Assembly (NCBI GenBank): GCA_035626395.1
Contig: DASPNR010000035.1
Location: 1 to 40,971, forward strand
Source: Candidatus Limnocylindrales bacterium
GTDB taxonomy: Bacteria; Desulfobacterota; Binatia; UBA1149; CAITLU01
Length of the DNA stretch: 40,971 nt
Reading direction: 5' to 3'
This document shows, piece after piece, positions 8,084-15,974 of this stretch (its first letter is position 1; each line of letters opens with the position of its first letter). The notes under the pieces are model-generated. The model searched no databases and was not told the origin of the DNA. It was given only the letters and a program-made list of their open reading frames with translations. The translations under genes were made by a program, and so were the position numbers.

Positions 8084-8374
8084 TCATGCCACGGTCCTCG
8101 GCTGCTGAATGCGGGTGATGATGGCGGCCAGGCGCCAGAGGCCGCTCTCTACTTGCACGAGTGCGAGTCGCTGCCCGCGCGCGGCGCCGTAGCGGGCCCG
8201 TGCCTGCTGCGACCGCACGACGCGACACAGGAAGCAATGCGCGAAGCCGAGCGCGTTGGCCGGCAGCGACTGGCCACAGCGCCGGCAGCCGCCACGTCGC
8301 GAGACGCGACGGCTCCATGCGGTGCGCCGATCGACGCGGCGATTCATGCGCGCCTCGCGATGGGCTCGTCCCAT
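8084..8374 (-). CDS. Small zinc-finger-like protein
   Basis: A 96 aa basic protein. It has CRRCGQ and HCFLCRV Cys pairs about 17 residues apart, a plausible treble-clef or zinc ribbon. The start at ATG 8374 directly follows the TAA of the ParB-like gene; an internal ATG 27 nt on is possible. Arg-rich throughout. It may bind DNA or RNA. No family recognised. Confidence 0.6.
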   Translation of the reverse strand: MGRAHREARMNRRVDRRTAWSRRVSRRGGCRRCGQSLPANALGFAHCFLCRVVRSQQARARYGAARGQRLALVQVESGLWRLAAIITRIQQPRTVA

Positions 8375-9943
8375 TTACCGTGTCCGCGCCTTCGCGACCT
8401 TCTTCGCCGGCGCCGCGGCTGTCTCGGGCCCCGGGTTCGGCGCGTGCTTGTCGCGCACCGCCTCGAGCTTCTTGATGTCCAGGCCGAGCGGCTTCGCCGT
8501 GTCTTTCACGAATTCGTCGAACGACTCGTAATAGCCGCCCTCGATCGCCAGCACCATCAGTCCCGCCGCCAGGTTCTTGTGCCAGTCCGAACCGAGGTGC
8601 TTTTTCAGTGTGGTGACGGAGCTATACAGATCGAGGCTGGCGTCATCAAAGATCCACCGGGCCTGAGCCGACGTCAGCGCCTTGATGGACTTGATCTGGC
8701 TGATCGCCGCGGCTTCGATCAGCGGCTCGAGCTTCTTCCACGCCTCCTGCGCACGTTGCCGTGCCGCAGCCTCCTCCCGCCGCTTCGCCTCTGTTGCCGC
8801 CTCGCGCTGATTCGCCTGTCCGCCCTTGCCCTGGACGCGGAGCTTCTGATTCTTCTCGCGATCGCGAATCACCTTGCCCCAATGCACCAGGCACTTGTCG
8901 CGATTGACACAGACGCGCAGCGTCGTGCCCTGGCCCGGACCGGCGACGAACACGCCAAGGACGCTGTGATCGCAGATCTTCGAGCCGTCCTTGCCGTCGG
9001 CGCGTTCCCACGACTCGCGACCGAACGTCCGTTCCTTGTCGTCGCGAGCGTCGTCGCTGACGCGGTACTCGTGCGTGATCGCGATGACCTTCTTGCCGCG
9101 GCCGGGCTCGGCCTTCGCGGCGTCGACCTCCTGCTTGACGGCGGCGAAGTCGAGCGGCGCCGCGGCCGCCATGTGCTCGACGTCGAACCGCACGTGATGC
9201 GCGATCCAGCTCTCGAGCTCCTTCACGGTGACCGGCTTCAACCCGCGATAGAGGTTCTTCGCGGTCGGCTCGCCGTCCTCGTCGTCGTCGATCGCGAGGC
9301 GGGCGTGTTCGTCCTGCCAGAGCCCCTTCCCGCGATTGAAGCGATCCGGCACGTCGAGCGCGCGCTCCTGATCCTCGGGCTTCAACTTCGCGAGCAGCTC
9401 CGCGTGCCCTACGAGGATCCGCTCGGCGTCGAGCAGCTTCTGCAGCACCGGAATCAGATCGAGCAGCTTCATCCGGTCGTGCACGTACTTCTCGCTGCGC
9501 CCGATCTTGTCGGCGATGTACGCGGCGCTGTAGCGCGACGGGTTCGACTTGATGAGATCGCGATACCCGCGCGCCTCCTCCAGCGGCGTCAGGTCCTGCC
9601 GCTGAATCGCCGACACGAGCTGAATCTCGAGGACCTCGCCGTCGGTGAGCTCGCGCACGACGACGAGCGCCGAGCGGAAGGCCTCGCCGTACTCGCCGTT
9701 CGTGACCTTCGCCAGGTCCTGCAGCGCCCGAAAACGCCGCTCGCCGTCGACGATCTCGACGCGACCCTTCTTCCCCGGCCGGCCGAGCATCGGCACGAGG
9801 ACGCCTTTGTGTGATTCGATGCTGCGCTTCAGGTCCTCGAGGTATGCGGTCTCGAAGCGCTTGCGCGGATTGAGCGGAGACGGGTCGAGCAGCGTGATCG
9901 GGATCCGCTCGACGCGATCCGCAGGTGCCGTAACAGTGTCCAT
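8375..9943 (-). CDS. ParB/Srx-like DNA-binding protein
   Basis: A 522 aa protein with an N-terminal ParB/sulfiredoxin-fold domain (about 10-115) holding the signature VDGERRFRAL at 65-74. A QRQDLTPLEEARGY segment (115-127) and a helix-turn-helix (YIADKIGRSEKYVHDRM, 142-158) follow, as in ParB/Spo0J. The second half is longer than chromosomal ParB and includes a Lys/Glu/Gln-rich coiled segment (about 365-420) and a C-terminal domain of unknown type. No ParA partner lies in the circle. Phage ParB-like proteins of this layout can act as CTPases, nucleases or regulators rather than in partition. An AGGAG lies 12 nt before the start. Confidence 0.88.
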   Translation of the reverse strand: MDTVTAPADRVERIPITLLDPSPLNPRKRFETAYLEDLKRSIESHKGVLVPMLGRPGKKGRVEIVDGERRFRALQDLAKVTNGEYGEAFRSALVVVRELTDGEVLEIQLVSAIQRQDLTPLEEARGYRDLIKSNPSRYSAAYIADKIGRSEKYVHDRMKLLDLIPVLQKLLDAERILVGHAELLAKLKPEDQERALDVPDRFNRGKGLWQDEHARLAIDDDEDGEPTAKNLYRGLKPVTVKELESWIAHHVRFDVEHMAAAAPLDFAAVKQEVDAAKAEPGRGKKVIAITHEYRVSDDARDDKERTFGRESWERADGKDGSKICDHSVLGVFVAGPGQGTTLRVCVNRDKCLVHWGKVIRDREKNQKLRVQGKGGQANQREAATEAKRREEAAARQRAQEAWKKLEPLIEAAAISQIKSIKALTSAQARWIFDDASLDLYSSVTTLKKHLGSDWHKNLAAGLMVLAIEGGYYESFDEFVKDTAKPLGLDIKKLEAVRDKHAPNPGPETAAAPAKKVAKARTR

Positions 9944-9982
9944 CGTGACTGTGCTCCTGTGAAAGCCGGACGTTGACGGGGG

Positions 9983-10696
9983 TCAGTGCGCGTGCGGCCG
10001 CTCCTCGGCGGCCGCCTGACGCGCGGTCGGTTCGAGCTCGTCGAGCGGCGTGCCCGTGATGCGGGCCTGCCAGGCCTTCCAGCACGCGCAGCGCTTTACC
10101 GCGCCGTCGGTGCGGGTCGGGTCGGGGACCCAGCCCGGCGTGCCCGCGCACGATTCGCACGGGCTGAAGCCGACCATCGCCGCGCGACGCAGCGCCTGGG
10201 CCATGCGCTCGAGGTCGTGCTTGTAGAGGCCGTGGCGCTCCGGCACCACATGGAACTCCTCGATGTCATGCTTGCGAAGGCGATACACGGGTCGCCCGCG
10301 CTCGTCGACCACCGGCTCGCCGTCGCGATCGAGCGTGATCGCCGCATGACAGAGCTCGTGATCGAGCAGCGCCGCGCGGTGCCGGTCCTCGATCAGCGGA
10401 TCCGTCCAGTAGGCCTTCGACAGCAGAATCACGAAGTCGAACGCCATGAACTCGCGATCGAGATCCGAGGCCTTCTTGCACTTGCCGATCGTGACCTTGC
10501 CGTCGACGTCGGGCTTCCACGACGTGCACCAGGCCAGCGCGATCCGCGCGAAGCGGATCTCGTGATGGTGCTCGCGCACGAGCGCGTCGAGCAGGCGATA
10601 CATCGGCTCGCCGCGCGGCGAGTCGCGCGGGATGAACTCGTAGCTGACCGTCTTGCCGCTGCTCGTGCGCGGCTGCTTACGTCTCGGGCGAGGCAT
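9983..10696 (-). CDS. Putative phage metallopeptidase
   Basis: A 237 aa protein matching the phage putative-metallopeptidase family. The zinc motif HELCH is at 113-117 in LLDHELCHAA, preceded by a conserved FDFVILLSKAYW segment. A C-terminal Cys cluster (CESCAGTPG, then RCACW) suggests a second metal site. It lies in the replication block, overlapping the VRR-NUC gene by 20 nt. Substrate unknown; such proteins occur in many temperate phages and are thought to act on host or phage regulators. Confidence 0.78.
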   Translation of the reverse strand: MPRPRRKQPRTSSGKTVSYEFIPRDSPRGEPMYRLLDALVREHHHEIRFARIALAWCTSWKPDVDGKVTIGKCKKASDLDREFMAFDFVILLSKAYWTDPLIEDRHRAALLDHELCHAAITLDRDGEPVVDERGRPVYRLRKHDIEEFHVVPERHGLYKHDLERMAQALRRAAMVGFSPCESCAGTPGWVPDPTRTDGAVKRCACWKAWQARITGTPLDELEPTARQAAAEERPHAH

Positions 10697-11096
10697 GATC
10701 GCGTCCCTTCGTGTAGTGCGCGGCGACCGCGTCGGCCCGGAGATAGCCGTGCGTCACCAACCAGGCAATGACGGCGTCGATGCCGCCGACGACATGCGCG
10801 ATCCCGGCGGCCTGGCAGCACGCGCGGTACTCGCGTTGTTCCGGCCGCAGGCGGCCGCCGGCGGCTTTGCATTCGATCTCGAGCAGCACGCGCGTGTCGG
10901 GCGTCTGCCCCTTCAGGAACGCGCGCACGTCCGGGAGCCCGGGCGTCTGCATCGTGCCCGGGTAGTCGCCGCGGCGCCGCACGGTGCCGAGCACGTAGAC
11001 CTTCGCGCCGAGCGATCGCAGCAACCGCACGATGCCCGCCTGTTCTACCTTCTCAGGGCGAGCCGCGGGCTCGCCCACCAGACGCCGGCGGCTCAT
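10677..11096 (-). CDS. VRR-NUC domain nuclease
   Basis: A 139 aa standalone VRR-NUC nuclease of the PD-(D/E)XK superfamily. The core TPGLPDVRAFL (51-61) supplies the acidic residue, and LLEIECKAAGG (71-81) the E-x-K catalytic pair. RPEQREYRACC and AHVVGG complete the pattern. Standalone VRR-NUC proteins of phages cleave branched or structured DNA, so a Holliday-junction or replication-fork role with the nearby helicase is likely. It starts with an ATGA overlap onto the initiator gene. Confidence 0.88.
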   Translation of the reverse strand: MSRRRLVGEPAARPEKVEQAGIVRLLRSLGAKVYVLGTVRRRGDYPGTMQTPGLPDVRAFLKGQTPDTRVLLEIECKAAGGRLRPEQREYRACCQAAGIAHVVGGIDAVIAWLVTHGYLRADAVAAHYTKGRDHASPET

Positions 11097-12220
11097 GCCG
11101 TCCCGTCCTTGCGCGCCCCGTCGAGCAGCACCGTGAGATCTGGAATGCCGGCGGTCTCGCGCACCAGGTGCGTGACGGCGCGCGCGAACAGCCGCGCGTA
11201 TTCCTCACGCGAGACGCGCACGCGATAACTCGCGAGCTCCGCGGCCGCCGCGGCTTCAATCTCGGGAATGACGACGGCCGCGCGTGCGGCCGCGAGCAGC
11301 TCCGCGTCGAGCCGCCGCAGGGTCGCCTCGCTGCACGGCTCACTCAGCGCGCGCGACACCTTCGCGCACACCTGGCCGAGCGGGGTGTCCGCCGGCGGCT
11401 GCGCGAGCTGCCGCAGGATCCGCGCGTGCGTGTCGGCATACCAATCGCGCGGCGCCGCGGTGCGGAGGGCCCCTTCGGTGCGCAGCTGCTGCTCGTACTG
11501 CGTCACGCGGTGCTTGAGCACGTGCACGCCGTAATCGCTGTTGCGCACCCAGGGGTCGCGCCGATCCGCCCACATACGGAGCGTGATCGCCTGCAGCTCG
11601 CCGATCGAGCGCCCCCGCAGCAGCTCGCGCACGACGCGCTCGGCTTTCACCGGATCGACCTGGTAGAGGCCGCCGCGATGCGTCGGGTACTCCGCGACGA
11701 ACCAGTCAAGGAAGACTTCTGCTGCTGCTTTCGCGTCGTCGGACTCAGCAGTAGCAGTACTCTTCTGGATCAAGGTACGTACAGCACGATCCTCAGAAGA
11801 GATCCCGCGCAAATCCGGACAAGTTGACCGCTTTTTTCCGGACATCTTGTCCGCCGATGAATCGGACATCTTGTCCGCCTTTTCGGCGCGCGGCGGCGAT
11901 TCAAAACCGGACAAGTTGTCCGCTTTCTCGTCGTCGCCCACCACGAAGAGCGGCCCGACCAAGCGGGGCATCGCGTAGATCGCCTTCTTGCCGCGGCGCA
12001 CGCGCCGCACTTCGCCGACGGACTCGAGGACGTCGAGGCACCGGCGCACCTGGCGCTCGGTCAGCAGCGTGAGGCGCTGCAACTGCGCGAGCGACGTCGG
12101 GCCCGTCTTGGCCTTCTGGCGTCGCACGCGTGTGGCGATCGCGAGCAGCACGAGCCGCGGGCTGCCCTTCACCTCGGGCTGCTGACAAGTCCACGCGTAT
12201 TTGATCGCGTGCCAGCTCAC
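11093..12220 (-). CDS. O-like replication initiation protein
   Basis: A 375 aa protein starting at GTG 12220 with GGAG 8 nt upstream. Residues 1-85 form a winged-helix region (SLAQLQRLTLLTERQVRR is the likely HTH). A linker (about 95-140) has repeated DKMSG/DNLSG-like units. A helical C-terminal domain follows. This matches phage replication initiators of the helix_turn_helix_36/lambda O type, where the N-domain binds origin iterons and the C-domain recruits a helicase loader. The DNA coding the linker holds four palindromic iterons, as in lambda O. No DnaB, DnaC or polymerase gene is recognised nearby, so host replication proteins are probably recruited. Confidence 0.8.
   Translation of the reverse strand: MSWHAIKYAWTCQQPEVKGSPRLVLLAIATRVRRQKAKTGPTSLAQLQRLTLLTERQVRRCLDVLESVGEVRRVRRGKKAIYAMPRLVGPLFVVGDDEKADNLSGFESPPRAEKADKMSDSSADKMSGKKRSTCPDLRGISSEDRAVRTLIQKSTATAESDDAKAAAEVFLDWFVAEYPTHRGGLYQVDPVKAERVVRELLRGRSIGELQAITLRMWADRRDPWVRNSDYGVHVLKHRVTQYEQQLRTEGALRTAAPRDWYADTHARILRQLAQPPADTPLGQVCAKVSRALSEPCSEATLRRLDAELLAAARAAVVIPEIEAAAAAELASYRVRVSREEYARLFARAVTHLVRETAGIPDLTVLLDGARKDGTA
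11816..11922. other. Probable replication origin: four palindromic iterons
   Basis: Four 15 bp near-palindromes lie inside the initiator gene: 11816-11830 (CGGACAAGTTGACCG, one mismatch in the right arm), 11839-11853 and 11863-11877 (both CGGACATCTTGTCCG), and 11908-11922 (CGGACAAGTTGTCCG, 7 bp perfect arms). Start-to-start spacing is 23, 24 and 45 bp, about two helical turns or a multiple. A short T-run lies between the first two. Placement in the linker-coding part of an O-like gene mirrors lambda ori. Origin function is inferred. Confidence 0.75.
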
Positions 12221-12355
12221 ACGCGCGCTCCGATCGATCGATGCGTGCGCCGAGTACGCCTCGGCGAGATCGCCCCGAAGGTTGGCAGTGCTGCGACCGA
12301 TCTCCGGCGTGGCCCTCTCACGCCGACACGCATCGAACCTGAAAGCCGCATCGCG

Positions 12356-12670
12356 TCAGAACCGATTCAGGGAGGCGATCGTGTGACGGCGTTCGAGGAG
12401 CTCGTGCACGTCGATGTAGCCGAGCGCGATCGCTTCCTGCAGGCACCAGAGGACAGTTTCGATTTCTGGCGTGATGCGCTGCGCAAACTGCTCGTGACGC
12501 CGAGCGTCCACGATCGCGGTCTGCGCACGGCGCTGCGCGCGTGATCGGATCGACTCAGTGAACGCGCGCGTCTCGCCGCCGGCGTCGGCGAGGAAACCGG
12601 ATTCGGGATTCGCACAGCCGGAAACGGTGCCATGGGGGCGCTTGGGAACGTCCGCGTAGATCTCGTCCAT
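12356..12670 (-). CDS. Hypothetical protein upstream of the initiator
   Basis: A 104 aa protein starting MDEIYADVPKRPHG with a perfect AAGGAG about 7 nt upstream, which sets the start; the open frame extends further but lacks a site. The C-terminal half is helical (ITPEIETVLWCLQEAIAL, VHELLERR). No domain recognised. It is the first gene after a 213 bp gap and so probably heads the replication group. Confidence 0.68.
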   Translation of the reverse strand: MDEIYADVPKRPHGTVSGCANPESGFLADAGGETRAFTESIRSRAQRRAQTAIVDARRHEQFAQRITPEIETVLWCLQEAIALGYIDVHELLERRHTIASLNRF

Positions 12671-12883
12671 CACTACTCCTTGAAAGGGCCGGATTGCTCT
12701 CCCTCCGGCGTAAGTCACGTCTAGCCGCGATCCGTGCGACTGCTCGTGGTGTATCTCGCTCTTCGCTCTCTCTCCGACTTGCTGTTCAGTGCCCGACCTC
12801 TGATTTGCGCGGGGGTCGATCTCGCATCGACCATCGGTCAGCACCTCAGGACCGCCGACCCACCCGGCCCGCGCAAGCTCTCG
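12671..12883. other. Noncoding gap of 213 bp
   Basis: The gap between the KGG gene and the 104 aa gene. I see no convincing gene or hairpin terminator. The only clear signal is the AAGGAG serving the downstream start at 12670. The read-through frame here has a composition unlike its neighbours. A promoter for the replication genes is plausible, but I cannot point to a clear -35/-10 pair. Confidence 0.4.
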
Positions 12884-13087
12884 TTACCGCGCCGGCGTCG
12901 GCAACTTGCCGCGGCCGCCGCGACTGGCGATGCCGCCGAGGCGGCCGGCCTCGCGCGCTTCCTCCGGCGTCCACGTGTGCGCGGTGCCCTTCGCGTGCGC
13001 GGCCTTGCCGCCCTGGCTCGCGATCGCGCGCTGCTTTTCAGGCGGCATCGAGCCAAAGCCTCGTCGTGCCTTCTTGGACGGGATCAC
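12884..13087 (-). CDS. KGG-repeat (stress-type) small protein
   Basis: A 67 aa protein with the KGG-family pattern: GFGSMPPEKQRAIASQGGKA, then AHTWTPEEAREAGRLGG and a second ASRGGRG. These short Gly-rich basic helical repeats occur in bacterial general-stress and sporulation proteins and in some phages, and may bind nucleic acid. It starts at GTG 13087, overlapping the previous TGA. Role in the phage unknown. Confidence 0.75.
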   Translation of the reverse strand: MIPSKKARRGFGSMPPEKQRAIASQGGKAAHAKGTAHTWTPEEAREAGRLGGIASRGGRGKLPTPAR

Positions 13088-13941
13088 GCGGACGCTCCTT
13101 CGACGGCGGCGACGGCGGGCGCCGGAATCGGTTCGCCGTCTTCGGTGACTTCAAACACAGGCGCACAGACGCGCGGCGCTTTCACCTTGGTCGGGTAGTC
13201 GGGGTTCGGATGCACGCGAATGTCGTCGACGCGCACGGGGCAGGCGATATACCGCGCATCCTCGGCGTTATAGAACGCGCGCGCGTGGCCCGGTGACGGG
13301 CAGAAGTGCAGCCCGACGCCGCACTCGTGCGCGTCCATCCGCGGCACCGACGGCAGCGTGCCAGGCCGCCAGAAAAACGCCGGATCGTGGTTGCTCGCAA
13401 AGTCGTGACGGACTGCCTTGTAGAGCGTGACCACGCCGTCGACGATCGGGAGCCCATAGAACGCGCACCATTCCGCTGCGGTGCTGCGCTCGAGCCGCGT
13501 CTGCTGTCCGCCCTCGACCTGCGGCGCTGCGCCCTCAATCAGGACCGAGCACTGCGGGCCCGCGGTAACCGTGGTGCGGCCGCTGACCGACAGCTGGACG
13601 TAGCCCCTCGCCTCGACGCGCGGCTGCGAGCTGTCCCTCGCCACGACGCGCGGCTGCGAGCTGCCCCACGCCTCGACGCGCGGCTGCGAGCTCTCCCTCG
13701 CCTCGACGCGCGGCTGCGAGCTGCCCCACGCCTCGACGCGCGGCTGCGAGCTGTCCCTCGCCACGACGCGCGGCTGCGAGCTGTCCCTCGCCACGACGCG
13801 CGGCTGCGAGCTGCCGACGACCTGCAGCAGCAGCTCGTCGGCGCTGGTGACGACGATGGTGACGTCACCGTCGATGGTGATCTCGCGGCCGCCGGCGGCG
13901 ATCGCGGCGTCGAACTCAGCTTGTGTGCGGACGACGATCAC
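13084..13941 (-). CDS. Protein with SSQPRV decapeptide repeats and DUF7666-like C-terminal domain
   Basis: A 285 aa protein. The start at GTG 13941 overlaps the previous TGA (GTGA). Residues 1-45 are beta-rich (AAGGREITIDGDVTIVV). Then come seven tandem 10-residue units of consensus SSQPRV-V/E-A-R/W-x, followed by a related GYVQLSVSGRTTV strand, as expected of a regular beta-solenoid. The C-terminal 130 residues contain VTLYKAVRHDF, FWRPG, ECGVGLHFCPSP and ARYIACPV, resembling a domain found in phage and actinobacterial proteins (DUF7666-type). Function unknown. Position after the recombination genes makes it an early-expressed protein. The domain assignment is from memory and should be treated as moderate. 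Confidence 0.75.
   Translation of the reverse strand: MIVVRTQAEFDAAIAAGGREITIDGDVTIVVTSADELLLQVVGSSQPRVVARDSSQPRVVARDSSQPRVEAWGSSQPRVEARESSQPRVEAWGSSQPRVVARDSSQPRVEARGYVQLSVSGRTTVTAGPQCSVLIEGAAPQVEGGQQTRLERSTAAEWCAFYGLPIVDGVVTLYKAVRHDFASNHDPAFFWRPGTLPSVPRMDAHECGVGLHFCPSPGHARAFYNAEDARYIACPVRVDDIRVHPNPDYPTKVKAPRVCAPVFEVTEDGEPIPAPAVAAVEGASA
13601..13813 (-). repeat. Tandem 30 bp repeats coding for decapeptides
   Basis: Six full 30 bp units lie in exact register from 13621 to 13800, with partial units on both sides. Each has an invariant CGGCTGCGAGCT block (plus strand) followed by two alternating variable versions. They are in frame and have no spacers, so they are a coding tandem array and not a CRISPR. 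Confidence 0.95.
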
Positions 13942-14210
13942 GATCGCGCTCCTGCGGTGAGAGAAGCGGCCTGGCGCTCCTCGCGTGCGATCGCGTCTTC
14001 GCGGCACTCGATGGCGCTGACAGTGACGGAGCTCCCCGTGAAGCTCTCGTAGACGGTGAGCGTGCGGCTGCCGACATACAGGTCGCGGCCGCCGTTGAAT
14101 CCCACTTCGGTGAGCACGAGGACCTCGTCGCCGAGGCGTTCGCGCACGTCCTCGAGCGCGCGCAGCAGCTCGCCGAGCGTGCTGCGCTGCAGAATGATGG
14201 GCGCCGGCAT
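13938..14210 (-). CDS. Hypothetical 90 aa protein
   Basis: Starts at ATG 14210, overlapping the nuclease stop (TAATG), and ends overlapping the repeat-protein GTG. It has an N-terminal helix (LGELLRALEDVRERLGDE), a beta stretch (EVLVLTEVGFNGGRDLYVGSR), and a C-terminal Ala/Glu-rich helix. No family recognised. Tight overlaps on both sides support it as real. Confidence 0.68.
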   Translation of the reverse strand: MPAPIILQRSTLGELLRALEDVRERLGDEVLVLTEVGFNGGRDLYVGSRTLTVYESFTGSSVTVSAIECREDAIAREERQAASLTAGARS

Positions 14211-14845
14211 TACGCGGCCTCCGCTTTGTGCTGGCGCTCGCGCAGTAATCCGTCGAGCCCTTTGGCGCGGACGTAGTCGGCAAACCGCGCGACGAGCTCG
14301 CGGCACTCCTGATGCAACGCCGGATATGGATAGAGCGTGAACGTCTCGATGCTCTTGAGCTCGATGACGCCGGTCGACCCCTCGTAGAGGCAGAACACGT
14401 GATAGGTGCACGCGGCCGCTTCGAACAGGTCGAGCATGAAGCGCCACTGGCAGCTCTTGGCGTACTTGTCGAAGTCGAACGTCGAGAGCGTCGTCTTGTT
14501 CTCGATGATGCGCGTCCCGATCAGTTGATCGGCCTTCGCGACGACGGTGCAGTCGCCGTACGCCTTCGTCGTCTTCGCTTCGAACACGCCGCGGCGATCG
14601 AACAGCGCGAGGGGCTCGGCCATCACGTCGTCGCCGAACGCGAAGCCGTTGCAGATGTAGCCGCTCCGCACCCTGTAGCGGTCTGGATCCTCGAGCACGC
14701 GGCCGAAGGCCTGCCCGAGGAGCACGGCGTGCGTCGGGACGAACTCCCCGCGGATCGTCGCGAGGAGCTCGTCTTCGGTCATCCAGTCGTTGTCCGGCTC
14801 GCAAAAGAGCCGGTACGACTCGAGCGTCGTGGTGCTGATGCGCAT
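14210..14845 (-). CDS. PD-(D/E)XK (RecB/Cas4-like) exonuclease
   Basis: A 211 aa nuclease. The PD-(D/E)XK core is visible as AKADQLIG (D106) and RIIENKTTL (E115, K117), with an upstream ISTTTLESYRLF start typical of RecB-like nuclease domains, and a C-terminal Tyr/Gln motif (KSCQWRFMLDLF). It follows the Sak4-like gene by 8 nt. The two form an exonuclease-annealase recombination pair like RecE/RecT-type modules, probably used to circularise or recombine phage DNA. Confidence 0.82.
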   Translation of the reverse strand: MRISTTTLESYRLFCEPDNDWMTEDELLATIRGEFVPTHAVLLGQAFGRVLEDPDRYRVRSGYICNGFAFGDDVMAEPLALFDRRGVFEAKTTKAYGDCTVVAKADQLIGTRIIENKTTLSTFDFDKYAKSCQWRFMLDLFEAAACTYHVFCLYEGSTGVIELKSIETFTLYPYPALHQECRELVARFADYVRAKGLDGLLRERQHKAEAA

Positions 14846-14853
14846 GGCGTCGC

Positions 14854-15789
14854 TCAGAGCAGGCTGCCGACCGGTTCCGGCTCCGGCGTCGCCGGCGCAA
14901 GGAACCGCTTCGTCACCTTGTCGAACGGGATGCCTTTGCGCTCCGCAGCCTCGAGCAGCAGCTTGGCCACCTGCGGCAGCACCACCGGTGCGAGCTGCTT
15001 GATCTCCGTCACCGCGCGGTTGAATTCGTCGGCGGTCGTGAACGTGTCGATCTGCGCGCGCCAGTCGTCGACCTGCTGCGTCGCGATCGCGCTCGCCTCG
15101 CTGATCTTCCCGAGCGCCTCGCGGCCCTGCGCGTAGAGGTCCGCCATGAAGGCCTGCGCTTTGCCGATCGGCGGGATCGGGAACGGCGCCCAGCCCGCCG
15201 GGTTCTTCCCGATCCAGCGGTCCGTCGGGTTGAAATCGAGCACGCGCTCGCGGCCGTTCATGTAGACGTAGCCGACGAAGTCCGCGATCTTCATCACTTC
15301 GCCGTAGGAGCCGCCGACGATCTCGGGCCGCACGACGCGGACGTCGCCGTCTTTGTCTTCCTTGTCGTGCGCGATGAGCAGGACGTCCTTGCCGAGCGCG
15401 CGCAGCGAGGCGATCCACGTGCGGAAGCGCGTCTTGAGCGTGCCCCAGCCCTGTTGCGACAGGTTGCCGTTCGGCGCCAGCTTCGGGCTCTCGCGCGCGA
15501 TCTCCGCGGTCATCACATCGAGGCAGCGGCCGACCGTGTCGACGACCACGGAGCGATACGGGTCGAGCGCCTGGCCGGCGTGCATCAGCGCGGTGACGTC
15601 CGCCCAGCTGTCGATGATGAGCGTGTCCTTGCGGTTCGCCGCGCGGTGCGCGCCCTTGTCGAAGTCGAGCGTGAGCACGTCGGGCATCGAGTAGCCGAGG
15701 CTCGACTTGCAGATCCCCGGCTGGCCAAACAGCAGGAAGACCGGATGCTCGACGGGGATCGCATCGGTCGCTTTGACAATCTTCATCAT
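14854..15789 (-). CDS. Sak4-like AAA ATPase (single-strand annealing protein)
   Basis: A 311 aa RecA-fold ATPase of the AAA_24/Sak4 type. Walker A is FGQPGICKSS (21-30); a beta strand with acidic end is SVVVDTVGR (80-88). LLIAHDKEDKDGD and ERVLDFNPTDRW are further segments typical of the family. The start MMKIVKA has AAGGAG upstream. Sak4 proteins anneal or pair single-stranded DNA, with SSB. The adjacent PD-(D/E)XK nuclease supports that role. The C-terminal extension (about 240-311) is helical and Pro/Glu-rich at its end. Confidence 0.85.
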   Translation of the reverse strand: MMKIVKATDAIPVEHPVFLLFGQPGICKSSLGYSMPDVLTLDFDKGAHRAANRKDTLIIDSWADVTALMHAGQALDPYRSVVVDTVGRCLDVMTAEIARESPKLAPNGNLSQQGWGTLKTRFRTWIASLRALGKDVLLIAHDKEDKDGDVRVVRPEIVGGSYGEVMKIADFVGYVYMNGRERVLDFNPTDRWIGKNPAGWAPFPIPPIGKAQAFMADLYAQGREALGKISEASAIATQQVDDWRAQIDTFTTADEFNRAVTEIKQLAPVVLPQVAKLLLEAAERKGIPFDKVTKRFLAPATPEPEPVGSLL

Positions 15790-15974
15790 CGGGAGACTCC
15801 TTCGGGATGGACGTGACCAGGGGACCGCAACGCGGCGCAGCTCGCGCACGTGGCGACGGTGAAACGGCCGCAGTGCCGGACTTTGCACAGCCAGCCGGTG
15901 CGGCAGACGAGACAGGTGTGCGTGTGCCAGTGCTGCGAGAGGCGCGCGACGAGCGCGCGGACAACGCGCGTCAT
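15786..15974 (-). CDS. Small Cys/His-rich protein
   Basis: A 62 aa protein with dense metal-ligand candidates (HTHTCLVCRTGWLC, then HCGRF and TCASC), probably a two-site zinc knuckle. It starts with an ATGA-type overlap after the 112 aa gene and its TGA overlaps the Sak4-like start. No function recognised. Possibly a DNA-binding accessory of the recombination module. Confidence 0.62.
   Translation of the reverse strand: MTRVVRALVARLSQHWHTHTCLVCRTGWLCKVRHCGRFTVATCASCAALRSPGHVHPEGVSR

Noticed and set aside
7961..9814. A long plus-strand open frame of 617 codons opposite the ParB-like gene (and similar ones at 22201-23838 and 32627-34474)
   Set aside because: They are antisense to clearly recognised genes, have Arg/Leu/Val-rich shadow composition, and no domains. 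GC-rich DNA leaves such frames open by chance.
12221..12355. A possible small gene or promoter in the 135 bp between the 104 aa gene and the initiator
   Set aside because: I saw only a short GATC-rich run (CGATCGATCGATCG near 12231) and the GGAG serving the GTG start; no frame or promoter pair was convincing.
13601..13813. Regular 30 bp repeats that could suggest a CRISPR array
   Set aside because: There are no spacers; units are contiguous and in frame with the surrounding protein.
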